Assembly: GCA_030407005.1 (NCBI GenBank)
Contig: JAUDYN010000006.1
Coordinates: 1,860,001 to 1,924,000, forward strand
Reading direction: 5' to 3'
Source of the DNA: Desarmillaria ectypa
Lineage: Eukaryota > Basidiomycota > Agaricomycetes > Agaricales > Physalacriaceae
DNA length: 64,000 nucleotides
The position numbers and the translations under genes were made by a program. The notes under the pieces are model-generated. The model made no database searches, was not told the DNA's origin, and saw only the letters and a program-made list of their open reading frames with translations. Shown here piece after piece: positions 35,489-48,000 of the stretch (position 1 is its first letter; every line of letters begins with the position of its first letter).

Positions 35489-37630
35489 TCAAGAAGCTCC
35501 GGACGAAGTGAATAATTTACCGGGTAAAAACCAATAACGTGGTGAACGAAGGTAAGTAGTGCGTGCGAAAACGTGGCGTTCGGGAACTGCGGGAGTCTCG
35601 GGAAGAGCTAAACCAGGCCAGTTCTCCATGAGCGGCGAAGGGGTGAGTTGCCCGAACGTGAATGCCGTGAAGGGTTCAGGAAGAGGAGCGTCTTTGAAAT
35701 TGGAATCATGAGTACGCTGGGGTGCAAGGGGGATGGCGGCTGGTAATGGACAAGGGGAACGCGATGGGGAGCGAGACCGTGGAAATAGGTCAAGGAATCT
35801 CGTTTTGGTTTTCTCACTGAGAAGCTTGATGCTCTTCTGAGGGAGGGAGGGAGGAGGGGTCACGTCCTGATCGGTAGAACCATTCGATGAGGGGGAGTTC
35901 TGGATGTGCACTAGGGGGTGTGTGTGAATGCTTGGCGAAACACTGTCTGAACGTCCCTCTGTAGCAATCTCGAAGAAACTCCTTGTTGAGGAGTACCTCG
36001 AATTGAGAGAAATATCCGTCCCAGAGTAGACCGAGGGCGAAGACATAGCCTTATCATGATATGAAAAAGAGTCCAAAATCACAGATTCTGGCATCTCGGA
36101 TAATTTAGAAGGCGACGCAGCGCTGGCGAGAAAGAACGATGAATCGTAAGGATCATACTCAACCGCAGTCTGCATGACGGACGACGCAGTCGTGAACGAC
36201 TTCATGCTCGGACTGGGGTTGGTATAGTGTTGTGGACGACAAAAGTTGGTGTCGATAGTCAGTGGAACTCTCTGGCGTGATCGTATATCATGAATATGAG
36301 CTCTGCCCCCAAAGCTGTGATCGATGCTATTCGGTGTTTTGGGAAAGGAACACGCAGAGCCGGAGTTGCACGGAGATAAGAGGGAGCGTGACGATGCTGG
36401 GGTACGTGGTCTGACAAACAAAGACCTCGTGTCGACAGAGTCCATCTCCCACATAGCCTGACATGCAGCGTCTTGTGTCCAAGACTGACCGTAATTGGAC
36501 TCGGCTGTCGTGGACGGGCTGGCAAAGACGATGTCTGAGTCGGTATCCGAGCTCCAGTGAGACTTCAGTTCTGCATGGTGAGAATTGACTGGTGGCAGCT
36601 CCTTCGACGAGTCTGTGTCGATATCCATATCGGCTTCCCAAGGGCAACGAGCCATACTACCCTCAAAGATAGCTCCGTCTGAATAGAACGAGGATATATC
36701 CTCAATAACCTGGCGCAACTCTGACAGCGTCAAACGCTCCCGCCAATCAATATCGAGCATCCTGACTACGACGCTGTTGATCTCCTGCGAGATGGGAAGC
36801 ACCGTAGGCAGGAAGCCTTGGGGGTCCCGGAGGTACGCCTGGAAAGTCGGGTCCGACGCTGTCGCAGACTTCCATGGATTCCGGCCCGTAGCCAAGTTCA
36901 ACAAAATGATACCCAGTGACCAGATATCATTGGCCATGGGCGAGTAGCTCCCAGAAACGGCAAATTCACCGCCCTGACATTCTGTGAACCGTAGACAACT
37001 TATTAGCGACATTACAATGGTCTGATAAGAATGAAACATACCAGGACTCATGTGGTACACGCTCCCTGTCCGAAACTCTGTGCTAACCTTGTCCGTCGTA
37101 GCGAGACCGAAGTCTGTAATGGCTATCCGTAAGCCATCGTCAAAACACAGAACATTCTCGGGCTTCAGATCGCGGTGATAGATGCCAAGAGAATGACAGT
37201 ACTCCACGGCGTCGAGCAGCTGAAGGAAAACATGTTTTATGAGATGGTCGCGCCCTAAGTAGCGACAGTTGTTGAGAATCTGGGAGAAGAGGTCGTGGTC
37301 GGGAGCGTAGTCCATAATGATGTAGGTGTATTTGTGGTCTTCAACGACGCGATGCAGAGAAACGACGTTAGGATGAGCGCTGGCGATCTGGTGCAGGGTA
37401 ATTTCTCGGATGTGGAGTTGTCGTTGGCGGGATGAATGAAGGTTTGAGTGCATGAGACATTTCACGGCGTAAGACTTTGGGGAAGAGGTAAAGGTATCCT
37501 CTGCACGGTAGACAACACCATAACCTCCAACTCCAAGGACCTCGACGAGTTCTAATGTGCCTTCGTCAATGATGGTGCCCAGGGCTGGGTGGTTGGAGGA
37601 GGAAACAGAGGGCGTGGTCTTTGAAGGCAT
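35489..37630 (-). CDS. Ser/Thr protein kinase, Ran1/Ksp1 type
   Basis: Predicted 693 residues from exons 37630-37042 and 36981-35489. The single intron is 60 nt, stop-free and a multiple of three, so the unspliced frame also looks open. Splicing produces the conserved MSPECQGG. The kinase domain spans about residues 25-310. It has the Gly loop GVGGYGVVY (33-39), the ATP lysine in AVKCL (57), the catalytic loop YHRDLKPEN (His152, Asp154), DFG at 173-175 and DIWSLGIILLNLATGRNPW. The remaining half is Ser/Pro-rich and disordered, with many possible phosphosites. The domain type matches fission yeast Ran1/Pat1 and budding yeast Ksp1, regulators of meiosis, filamentation and nutrient signalling. 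The start at 37630 is the first ATG (MPSKTTPSV). Intact. Confidence 0.92.
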   Translation of the reverse strand: MPSKTTPSVSSSNHPALGTIIDEGTLELVEVLGVGGYGVVYRAEDTFTSSPKSYAVKCLMHSNLHSSRQRQLHIREITLHQIASAHPNVVSLHRVVEDHKYTYIIMDYAPDHDLFSQILNNCRYLGRDHLIKHVFLQLLDAVEYCHSLGIYHRDLKPENVLCFDDGLRIAITDFGLATTDKVSTEFRTGSVYHMSPGMFHSYQTIVMSLISCLRFTECQGGEFAVSGSYSPMANDIWSLGIILLNLATGRNPWKSATASDPTFQAYLRDPQGFLPTVLPISQEINSVVVRMLDIDWRERLTLSELRQVIEDISSFYSDGAIFEGSMARCPWEADMDIDTDSSKELPPVNSHHAELKSHWSSDTDSDIVFASPSTTAESNYGQSWTQDAACQAMWEMDSVDTRSLFVRPRTPASSRSLLSPCNSGSACSFPKTPNSIDHSFGGRAHIHDIRSRQRVPLTIDTNFCRPQHYTNPSPSMKSFTTASSVMQTAVEYDPYDSSFFLASAASPSKLSEMPESVILDSFSYHDKAMSSPSVYSGTDISLNSRYSSTRSFFEIATEGRSDSVSPSIHTHPLVHIQNSPSSNGSTDQDVTPPPSLPQKSIKLLSEKTKTRFLDLFPRSRSPSRSPCPLPAAIPLAPQRTHDSNFKDAPLPEPFTAFTFGQLTPSPLMENWPGLALPETPAVPERHVFARTTYLRSPRYWFLPGKLFTSSGAS

Positions 37631-38967
37631 AAGATTCGTTGAAGTCTGGAGACAGAGGGATGTGGTCAGCACCTAATGCATAACGAACTGAGAGTGCCCG
37701 TATATAAAGGAAGAAAACAGCGAACTTTGGTCAAACGTGACAGACACTCCTTTGGAGCGTGGAGGACATGAGGTGCTGTGGCAATTACTCACCCGACGCG
37801 CGGTCAGAGGCAGGCGATGTGATGGTTGTGAAGCTTCACGTCGAAACCTGTCGCAGATGTTTCTCGCGGATACGGACGACAGTTTTGGGGGTGGGGGGGG
37901 GCGAGACTTGACCAGGCTGTCCGGTGTTCTGCATATGAGCCATACTGAATGAATATATCGCTGCCGAGCCGGAGAGATATGATCGTTTTAGTATAGATCT
38001 AAATACATCATGCGGAAGGTACCAGGAATAGGCAAAAAGTGAATCAAGCCTCACATCTGGAAAATTCTGGCGATCATCGCAGCGATCATGGAGCATAAGC
38101 ACGGAAAGTCGGTAATGAGGTACCGAAACGACGTGTTTAACCTGCGAGCTTGTCCGGACAAGACGACAAATAAGGATCATGCTACCAACGTGCTGTTAGT
38201 AATTTGCATGATTGAGTCAAGGACTAGGTTTTAGACGTGTCGGAGTCAGTGACGGGGCACAGGGGCTTGACATGTTCGTTAGTACGCACTGAAAGCGACT
38301 TCAGTCGGCTGAGGAGCACGAGTAGTTCTCGTGCTAAAATAGGGTGACAACGAACATTATGACCAACTCCATGAGGCAGCATAGCATCTTGAACAACGCG
38401 AAGTCCGAACCAAGAGGAGTATCAAAGCCCTAGCACTGACCGTGACAGCCCGCTCCAAGGCATTACAATAATTAAGGTGTAGATTGAAATGACTTTAGCT
38501 TAGGGGCCAGGGCAGAGCGCTTCTAGGTGTCAGAGGCGGTTAATGTAACGGGCATAGCAGCAGACCAAGGCCTACAAATCCGACAATAAAGATCTCACAA
38601 CTTCTCCTTTATTGACCCATCACTATATATCGTTTCGCTGACAATTGTTGAGGCATTACATTGTCCCGGACCAACGGTAATTGATCCATTCAGATAGTGG
38701 CCGCGTCCTAAAAAGGCGATAAAGGTCGATTATCACGTGATAATACCGCGTCTCTGACGCGCCTGCAGTGTTGCGACTTATTTGGCTGCCACGTGGGTGT
38801 TCCTTAAATCGAACTGAGATCCAAACTTTCTTCCTTGTCTTCGTCAACCATCGTTGGCATTATTGGCGATATCGTCCGTCTTTTATCGACCCTCACAGCG
38901 CTTAGCGTCATCTTTTATTCCTTTGCGTTACTCGCGGCAGTCTCTTACCTCCTCATCATCGATAGCA
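37631..38967. other. Divergent promoter region, no gene recognised
   Basis: Lies between the kinase (minus) and the KEN-box protein (plus). Contains a G run near 37889-37900 and only short open frames. The right end has a pyrimidine-rich leader before ATG 38968. Confidence 0.4.
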
Positions 38968-39908
38968 ATGGCTGCTCGTTCCTTCACCATCTTCCAGGAC
39001 GTTCCGTCATCACCAAAGACATCGGTCTTGAAGGCCACGACCTCAGTTCTCTCATTCACGTCCGCGACGAATATTGACAAGGTTATCACACTGTCTGGTC
39101 TGTCTGCAGAGGCGGACAAGGAAAACCTCGACCCGTTGACTGGCGGGCGGGTTAATGCCAGCTCTAATTGCAAAGGCAAGAAGCGCAAGAACGGTACATT
39201 GTCTTCCAAGGCTCTTGCCTGCGTCGAGATAAAAAAGCTACCGGAAGACTTGGAGCCTCAGTTGAAGAAGCGCAAGTCGTCTGCCTCGTCTGTTAAGAAG
39301 GTGAAGGGAAAGAGAGAAGGGAAAGGTCCTACCTCAGCTCGTAAGATGGACAAGACGTTGCGTGCAGCTTCACCCCTTCCTCCGGTCGAGGAAGAGGTCG
39401 CTGAAAATATCGCCCCAGAGGGCAACGATGCTGCTCCAACGCCGTCTCTGACGCAAGCAGAGATCAACGCCAAGTGCTATGAGCTTACTGTCAAGCCTCT
39501 GGCAGATGTCTCCCAGGCTTTCGAGCAAGTCCCTGGTGTTGAGGAGTGGTTTGCGGATGTCCCAGAAGACGATCTTGAGTCTAAGGTTCAGTTCGTAAAG
39601 GTGCGTCTTCTGCTTCTTCAAGGTTTTCATCACTGAATCCAACCTTTGTTGTGTAGGAGACATCTCAGGAACCCGAGCTCCGCGACTTTTTCACTCCTGC
39701 CCATTTGGGCTATGCCAGTGCTGGCTCTAGTCGCTCTTCCTCCACGGTCGGCTCTCAGGAACCGAAATTGTTCACCACTCCCGATCGCAAAAAAATTTAT
39801 CATGCGTTCACCTTCGCATCACCCTCACCCGGACGCCCTGCTAAAATTACCAGGTCAACATCTGTTCCGCGACTCATCATTTCGAGCCCCGCCAAAACAC
39901 AATCATAG
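38968..39908 (+). CDS. Hypothetical nuclear protein with KEN box
   Basis: Predicted 294 residues from exons 38968-39600 and 39657-39908. The intron is 56 nt, GTGCGT to GTGTAG. The N-terminus MAARSFTIFQDVPSSPKTS is followed at about residue 50 by ADKENLDPLTGG. This contains a KEN box in the typical acidic, Pro-terminated context used as a degradation signal by APC/C-Cdh1. A long Lys/Arg-rich stretch follows (KGKKRKNG, QLKKRKSSASSVKKVKGKRE), suggesting nuclear location. Then come an acidic conserved-looking block (VPGVEEWFADVPEDD), DFFTPAHLGY and a Ser/Pro-rich tail (FASPSPGRPAKITRSTSVPR). I do not recognise the family with certainty. The layout of KEN box, basic middle and acidic C-terminal part recalls small cell-cycle inhibitors such as securin or mitotic regulators. 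That comparison is inference only. Confidence 0.75.
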
Positions 39909-40511
39909 CCTCGTTTTTTTTTTTTTTGATCAGTTTAACATTTACATCCATCTACAGGCATCATACGCGTACATTTTTGCTATCGATCTACGTATCTGTA
40001 TTGCATCATTTCCAACTGCCATCATTATCATGTTCCCCATCCATAGTCCCATTCATCGCACATACATTGGCTTATCATTATCTATCATCTTTCTTCATCT
40101 CATCTGCTACATCGTCCTACATTGTTCTCCACGTTTCTGTAGATCCGAAATCACATTCCGCCTAATATTCGTGTTGGTGAGAGGTCTTGAGCAAGACACC
40201 GAGTTCTGGGTCTCTTCAACTGCCTTCGCTGTTTGTCCTTGGTTTAGGTCCACGTCCTAGGAGTATTGTTGAATTTGCAGGCATCAATTGCAACTAGATG
40301 TGATGGCCTCGATGTTGGGATCACCGAAGTCAATTCTAGAAGCTAAGTTTGTTGAAGTGATGCTGTGGCGAATTCCGGCCAGCTCTTATCTATACCAATA
40401 TGGAGAACTGAAGGAGTATATGCGCCCCAGATAATGAATGTAATAGTGGTGAGACCATGCCCGGGCTGCTGCTTCCTCCATACCTTCAAACTAACGGCGT
40501 TCTAGTCGCAA
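39909..40511. other. Intergenic
   Basis: T-rich 3' region of the preceding gene with a T run near 39914-39927, then the promoter of the permease. No gene recognised. Confidence 0.5.
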
Positions 40512-42932
40512 TGGGCATTTTCAAGAGACTTGAAGTCCCTCACGAACCGGGCTTGACGAATCGCGAGCTGTCTTTAAACGTGGGTGTCATCATAGGAAAA
40601 TTCTGCGCTTCATAATTCTTCATGCGTAGAATGAGGATCTGGAGCCGGTCCCTCCAGAGAAACAGACATGGAAGAGCATCAACTTTGTCACATTGTGGGT
40701 CCTGGTATGCGCCTTTTTCGCACAGATCGGATATTGATGGGGGTCTTGACAGCTGGATTGCAGATAGCTTCAACATGAACACGTATGTCCTTGCTCCTTT
40801 ACCCAACTTCAGAACGGAAGTTCATACCGGATACAGATGGATGATCGTTTCGTCGATGGTACAGAGCAAATTGTCGTGGTGGCAAGCCTGGATCTGCGTT
40901 TGGATCGGGTACGGCGTCGTTGCGCCTTTTATAGTTTTGAACGCTCGTCCTGGTGCGAAGTTTCACATTACCTTCCCTGTGGTTGCGCGTACGAGCTTTG
41001 GAATTTATGGGAGCTTGTGGTGCACATTTAATCGTGGCGCTATGGCTTGGTAGGTCAAGCGATTGTGGGGTTCCGTCGCTGTGCCTGATTCTCCTGTAGT
41101 ATTTGGTACGGAGTGCAAGCAAGTATTGGCGGCACCTGTGTGCTAGTCATGCTGAGGGCAATGTGGCCCAGTGTTAACAATATACGTTGGTGTTGAACTC
41201 TTTTTGTCAAAAGCTGATTCTGATGCTGCTCCCTTCTAGCCAATCATCTTCCTGCTTCATCCGGAACGACAACCAAAGACTTCATGTGTTTCTTCCTGTT
41301 CTGGCTCATATCCTTGCCAGCTATCTGGTTTCCTATCCACCAAATGTGTGCCCCTGGTTTATTCCCGCGGTGCTGGACCTCTTGCCTAACAACAAATTTG
41401 TAGACGACACCTCTTTACACTCAAGGCCATTGTTGCACCTACTGCAGGAATCACATTCTTCATCTGGTGCATAGTAAAAGCCCAGGGCATCGGGCCCATC
41501 ATGTATCAACCGTCGCAAATTCACGGGTCTGAGTTGGCCTGGGAGATGGTTAGAAGCCTTATGTCGTGCATCAGCAACATGGCCACGCTCGTCACAAACG
41601 CGCCTGACTTTGCTTCGCGCGCAAATAGTCCATCAGCAGCATTGCTGCCGCAACTGATTTCAGTGCCACTTACATTTTCGCTAGTTAGCTTTGTAGGCAT
41701 TGTCGTCAGTTCTTCATCACAGACAATATTCGGGGAGGCTATCTGGTCACCTATCGATCTTCTTGGGCATTTCCTTGACGATTCTCCATCCAATGGCACA
41801 CGATTTGGTGTACGCTCTAGATTTGTTTGTTATCAGAGAAGTGACTTATGCTTATTTGTATGGCAGGTCTGGTTTATTTCGGCGTCATTTATCATTGCAC
41901 AGGTAGGTTTCTTTTGGTCGATTAAGTCTCGCTAGAATTTAATGCTTCTTCCGCAGCTCGGGTGCGTTCATGGATGAGTAATACCTCCTCTTCACTGATA
42001 GCACGTTCGAAAGAACCAATATTTCGGCAAATTCCGTAAGCTCTGGCTGTGACCTTACTGCGCTCTTTCCGCGATATATTGTGTGTCTTCAATTGAGGTT
42101 CTATTTTCTCGAGAGATTCACGTATGGAACCTTGTAGAACATCCGAAGAGGAGGCTATGTAGCTGCCATTGTCGGAATTTTCATGCTCCCATGGAATCGT
42201 AGGTCCCGTGCAACACTCATCTGACACTAACCTGACCCGACGCCCCTTTCAGTCCTGAAAGATAGCAATAGTTTCACTTCGTATCTCTCAGCCTACTCGG
42301 TCTTCCTAAGCTCGATAACGGGTGTAATGGTGCGTCTCCTTCCTCCTCGTCCTTACTCTGATCAGAATGAGTGGGTCAGATCACAGAATACTACATGGTT
42401 CGAAAAGGGCACTACCGCGTCTCGGACCTTTACCATTCAGGAAAGGATGGGTGGTATTATTATACCTTCGGGATCAACTGGCGGTAAATCATGGATCTTT
42501 TGTACGCAGACGAGATCTGAATCCGATTTCGATGCAGTGCCTATGCCGCTTATATTGCGGGAATTTTGATTAACGTATGTCTCTCGATCAGTGTGCTCCG
42601 AAGTTGCTCATGATGCATTGTATAGGTCGTGGGGTTCGCCGGAGCAAGTAAGTCGTCTCGGTAATCCCGCCAATTCCGCCATTTGTATTGACCATTTCAT
42701 TTCATTAGCGGGAAGAAAAGTTCCAATCGCGGCCACAAGAATATACGACATGTCCTTCTTTACCGGCTTTGGTGTCTCCTCTTTGATTTACTGGAGTCTC
42801 AATCGTGCTTTCCCTGTACTTGGCGTGACTTCGTCGTTCAAAGAGGTGGATGTTTCTGAGCGAGGGTCGTCCTCAGAGACCTTCTCCCAGGATAAGGCAG
42901 ACAATGTAGGCATTAAGGTCTATAATGCGTAA
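40512..42932 (+). CDS. NCS1-family permease (nucleobase/allantoin/thiamine type)
   Basis: Plasma-membrane proton symporter of the fungal Fur4/Dal4/Thi10 group. About fifteen short introns must be removed. Every junction I tested keeps the family frame from ATG 40512 ([15 protein letters not shown]) to TAA 42932. Ordered landmarks: [187 protein letters not shown] and a hydrophilic C-terminus. The pattern NARPGAxxHIxFPVVARxSFG is characteristic of the family and lines the substrate site. Uracil, allantoin, uridine or a thiamine precursor are all possible substrates. The gene looks intact despite its many small exons. Confidence 0.88.
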
Positions 42933-43017
42933 GCTAATTGTACCTTTTATCGGGTTTTCTATCTAGTCCGCACACAATCTACACTTATAGTTCTGTATAC
43001 AAATACCAAATACCCCA

Positions 43018-45004
43018 TTATACACAGTCCACGACAGGCAAGGCTTCAAAACTCCCGGATTCCGGAACTGCTTTTCGTTTACCCTTCGTATCCTCGGCGT
43101 AATTTTCGTAAAAGTTGCTCTCGTTGTCACCATCGCTGCCAGCATAATCTGCATCTTCGCCGCCATGTCTTCCGGGTCCGTCCCAGAAGTGGAATGCCGT
43201 GCTGTGAACGCCATAGGATGCTGGGACTACCTCAAGCAGGTCTCCTCGCGCAATTTCAATTGCCGGAATTTCTGATGCGGGAAGTCCAATTAGGTAGGCT
43301 AGCAGACAGCGAATGACAGAGGCATGTCCAATGATAAGAAGGTCCTCCCGCTCACGCTCTAACTCGATAAGAATAGGCTCTAGTCGTACTATAAACATTA
43401 CGATGAGCATATTTATGCACTGCCATGACAGTCACAGTTACGCACCACTGAGGTCATGGTAACTCTCCGCCCTAGGTGCCCGGAACGCATATGGATCTTT
43501 GACAAAGCGCTCCCAATCTTGTGGGTAATATTTTCGAGCTTGGTCAGGCGACAGTCCGTCCCAAATACCAGGGTTTATCTCGGACATTTGCGGTTTTTCA
43601 ATGACTTTGACATTCAGCGCAGGTGCATATATCGATGTCGACTTTTTAGCATTGTGACCAGGAGCTGGCTCAGCGGGTGTACCTGGTACTCTTTCAACAC
43701 TGTGAGAATGAGACAACTGAAGGTTATTTAGGAATGGCCAGGCGGTGTGATGGGCGCGGCGCCTCGTCGACGTCCAGATCTACCAATTTTCGCAATTGAG
43801 ATCTGGGCCGATTCTTTAAATAGCGAAGGAGCTTACCACAAGCCTCGAAGAGTTTGGGTCAAGGCCACGCTGTTCAAGCGATTTTTCCCGACGCTTTAAG
43901 ACGAACTCTTTGAGTTTCTCGGCATATTCCCAGCCAGCTGGTGATAAGTCCGAATCCGCCTTGTAGGAATGTTCAATTAAAGATTGCCCGGACTAAGGGT
44001 GTCAAGATTACGCCGGTACACACAGAGAAAAGGAAAACGAGCACACTCGAGCAAAGTAAATCGTCCTATATCTGTTGTGTATATTCATGAGAAAGAATAC
44101 GATTCGAGATTGAAGATATCCCTTGATGTCCTAGTCGACCCCGACAATTAAGTCTCGATAGGGCTTAGATAACATCAAGCTCACGTTGACCATTATCTTC
44201 TCTCCGACCTGCAGCACGTATAAGATGCAGACATTAAAAACATTTATTCAAGGCTCACGTTCAGAATTCGAATATACGGCCACGTCGTCTCTTCAACGGG
44301 TTCGTAGTACTTCTCGTGGTCAGTAATTCGTGTATAGTAGTCTTGTACAGCCTTGTCCGGGTCCCATCCACGATACTGATTGGAAATGAGGGCCAAAAAT
44401 GAACCGGCAGAGCAGTAAAACGCACGTCTGGCGAAGAAATCTTGACACTTCGAATATTGTTTTCAATGATCTCTTTGTTGTCGCATAGAGATTCTAAACA
44501 AAATATTTAGCATATACTCACAATTTAACAACAGCTACTCGCCAAGAATAATGACATGAATTCCGGCTTTGTCGAATTTCTCGGCCAATGCCTGTCTGGC
44601 AGCCCGGCTCCCGTTGTTCGCATCGTAGATTGCGACCTGCCCTGTCTCGAAGAAGTCCCATATAAGCTTTTCGCAGCCATCGGAAACTTTCTTGCGAAGG
44701 GCGATGGTCTCAGGGCTCTTCTCGCCTACACGACATACCGTGAAATCACGATTTCAATTACAAGCTGGCAGACCTCACCCAGTGTAAAGTAATCCGGCGG
44801 AAGCCGCTGAGCACCTCCCAAAGTCTTCCTTCGATAGTCTCCCAGGGATACGACTTGTGTCTTGACTCCCATCCATCGCAGATATCGCTCCAAAGCCCGG
44901 GATATATGCGTCTTCCCTCGTGCTGGTAAGCCGACGGTGATAACCAGGATCTTTCCAGCGTGAAAGAGAAGACCAGAGGCAGTGGTATACAAAGGCGCTG
45001 CCAT
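43018..45004 (-). CDS. 6-phosphofructo-2-kinase (PFK-2/FBPase-2 family)
   Basis: Cytosolic enzyme that makes fructose 2,6-bisphosphate, the activator of glycolysis. Start ATG at 45004, stop at 43018, several introns. The kinase half has the Walker A loop ITVGLPARGKTHISRALERY, then VVSLGDYRRKTLGG, WDFFETGQVAIYDANNGS and the DPDKAVQDYYTRITDHEKYY block. The second half has the histidine-phosphatase fold, but its first signature reads FAR-SGQSLIEHSYKADSDLS across an intron. The usual RHGE is therefore RSGQ and the catalytic histidine is serine. A later signature GHASVIRCLLAYLIGLP keeps its histidine. In budding yeast Pfk26 the same His-to-Ser change accompanies loss of phosphatase activity, so this is probably a kinase-only enzyme. 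The C-terminus is an acidic extension. Confidence 0.9.
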
Positions 45005-48000
45005 ACTTCAGCGTCGAGTTTGTGGATATACTAGATAATGAAAAAATAGAGACGGAGGAGCATGAACAAGCTGGGGGGCGAGGCATTGCCCTGACATAAG
45101 CAGAAAGTTAGGGGCTGGAACACGGGTCGGCGCGTCACGGAGTCTTCTTGTCGTCTGACCAACACGACCGTGTTTCCAACAAATATTTTTTGGATGGTAC
45201 AGGCGCATGAGGATTTTGTTTTCTCTCCATTGTACACCACGGTGTTTAATGAGATTGAAAAGGTGTATGAATTCATGGCAAATGCGACGAGATGCTCACT
45301 GGCACACACATAGGCCCCTTACGCTACGATGAACAGAAATAAGAAATTTTTGAACTTGACCTGAGAGCGAACCACATGCACTCCAAGCGGCAAAAATCAG
45401 CACCATCACTTGTATCAAGAAATTATGCCTTTCAGGCTTTTAACAGGATTTACCAACCTCTGGAGGAAGAAACGGGGAGTTCTGTAAAATTGCACGTAAC
45501 TCGCTGGGGCAAGGTGGAAACTGATCTGTTCGTCAACCGCCAAGAAACAGATTATTTTATCCTGGCGTCCTAAAAGGCAGCTCCAATATTTTCGGACTCT
45601 TTTCATACTGATTTTACCTTACATATGGTGACAAATAGCCCTTCCCGAAACGTCTCTAACGAGATTTTAGCAAAGTTTTTAGTCGGAGATAGGTCGAGGT
45701 GCGTTTGTTTTACTACTCTACCAATAAAATTAAACTGAAGTTCCGGTCCATGAAGCTAGCCCTGAAGAGTTATGGACACGTATGTGATTAATTTATCTGG
45801 CGGCCGACCGCAAATGAAAAGAAGGACTGATGGAGAAAAGACCTTCAGCAAATGGCCGCGACTCGACATGGTGAAGTCGGACGAATCATCTAGACCAATA
45901 CCAAGCGCCAGGTAAATCATTCGCCACCTGCTAACGCTCTTGGGAACAGAAAAGACGCACTTAGTGCGCAGAAACAGATTCCCCAAAAAATTTTCAGTAA
46001 TCCTGTGGTGAGTCCATATGTATGGCCCGAGGGCTCCGTTAAACGTGATTACAGGTGTTTCCTAATATGCCCGCGGCGGTACGGAGGACCCGCTTTGCAG
46101 ATATACACGTGGTAGACACGGAACAACAACCTCCGACAACCGATTTAGACTTTTCATTCTCTACGCGCGCCAACTACGGTTGCTCCCGCCCAGGGTGTAT
46201 TCGACCGCGATTTCGCAGAATTTTCTAGCTCGCACTGGATACTCGCTTTCGGCCCGTACAAGATATCTTCGATACTCGGAGGTGCGTTATTTGTATCTTA
46301 TATACTACCTACGATCAGTTCAGCGTATACCTTTCTTAGGTCCTTAACGACCTTCGGGCTGTATATGCGGGGAAACCATGTCCCTGGGCCCTGGTTATAC
46401 CCTGTATGTCAAATGTTTGTTCGAATTCCTAGAGTCGGAGAAAGATTCCAGTCCGACATAAGGCTTTTCTAGCTACACTGCCGCTTTCTCCAGCTAACCC
46501 GCTATCCCTCCTTTGAATGTTCGACGTTCACAGACATCCTCTCAAACTCCACGTTATTTTTAGATAACATTGACTAATGAGGATCTTTTAGCTTGCTATG
46601 AAACCTGAGTTTGTTTCAACAATGTAGCCATCAGAGCTTCACCATGTGTGCCCCTCCTCGACGCTACTTCAGGTATCGTCACAGTTCGAGACGGGCTAAT
46701 CGAGGCGTGACTGCGCTGTTCAGCTTACCCAATTGATAGGAACTTGAAACCCCGCGTGTAGGTGATGTCCCTTGTAAGCCATGCAATGCCTCTCATTCAT
46801 AGCTGGACATCGATCTTCGAGGGACCCAAGTACAAGTCGTATAGCGAGCGATTTTTGTGATCTTCCGAGGTTATGGGTGGGTCACAAAAGGTAGCCCCGG
46901 ATCAAAGGTGAGATTGCGATATGTTCATACGTAGAACCTTTAGCTTATTTGCCAGGTGTGCCCGCTCCGCGGGGCCCGGATTGAGAGCCTGGGCCAAACA
47001 CGCTCCGAGTCTCTTGGTCGCGCTTCTGTTTGGCGGGCCCTTCCTCTACCCTGTGGGCGATCGTCTCCAAGACACGGCAAACGAGTATATGTTTCGAATA
47101 AGAGTCTCCAGCGTGGCATCCGTTTCTAATGACAAGGTATCCATTATACAATTGCCAATCACACGCCAATCACGGTCCTCATGTCGCGATGGCCCTCCCT
47201 GGTACCTCGTATCTACCCTTCTGTTCTCATCAAGGAATTGTTTCCTCCTTATTCATGCTTGCAATCCATGTTCGTTCTTCAAGTCGGGCATCAAATACCG
47301 AAGGTGCCATTTAAAAGGATGCCGTCTTGCAGAGCTCAGCCAAACGATTTTGCTCGCTGTTGTTTGCAACAGCTCCTGGAGATATTTATGTATGTCCACC
47401 AGCTGTCTGCAAGATTTGATACCTGATGCAATCATGAGACCAGCAGTAGCAGACTACCCCGACCTGCAGGCCTTCCTAGTCCACTCAATACTGGACATAC
47501 TTTAATAGAAGTGAGTGTTGGTTGTTCAAACATGCCCCCCTTTAACACTCGACACCTACAGAAATATGTGCCATAGACAGTTGCTTTTCCAACAGTCAAA
47601 AGACTGCGCACATCTCACCAAAATTGGAGAGATAGCCGTTGATTGTCGATATCCGAAGTGTTTCAATAGCTCGATACATCCACCACGCTGTGGAACGAGC
47701 AAGGCCCCTTGCTCTTGCCGACGGTATTACGACAATCCCGTGAGGAAAATCACTGCGGTAGTCAGTTGCATTTTGCTACCACCTTCACCCTTTGCTCATT
47801 CAACTGACAGGTCCCCGGGAAATGTGACGCATGCAGAGGTTGCTAGAAATTCTTTCGGCGATACAAAGATCATTACACCATGTTAACTTATCTCTTACAT
47901 AGACTGTACCTTAAATTTTTGTAGCATATTAGTCCATGCATATCATCAGATTACTTGATTCTCCGTTTCAGCTATATCACTGCCACTTGAATGCGAGAAC

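Noticed and set aside
39646..40260. 204-codon plus-strand open frame
   Set aside because: Overlaps exon 2 of the KEN-box gene in another frame and continues into T-rich 3' sequence. Judged a shadow.
46921..47505. 194-codon plus-strand open frame with ATG
   Set aside because: No recognisable domain, no supporting exons and no conserved pattern. Not enough to call a gene.
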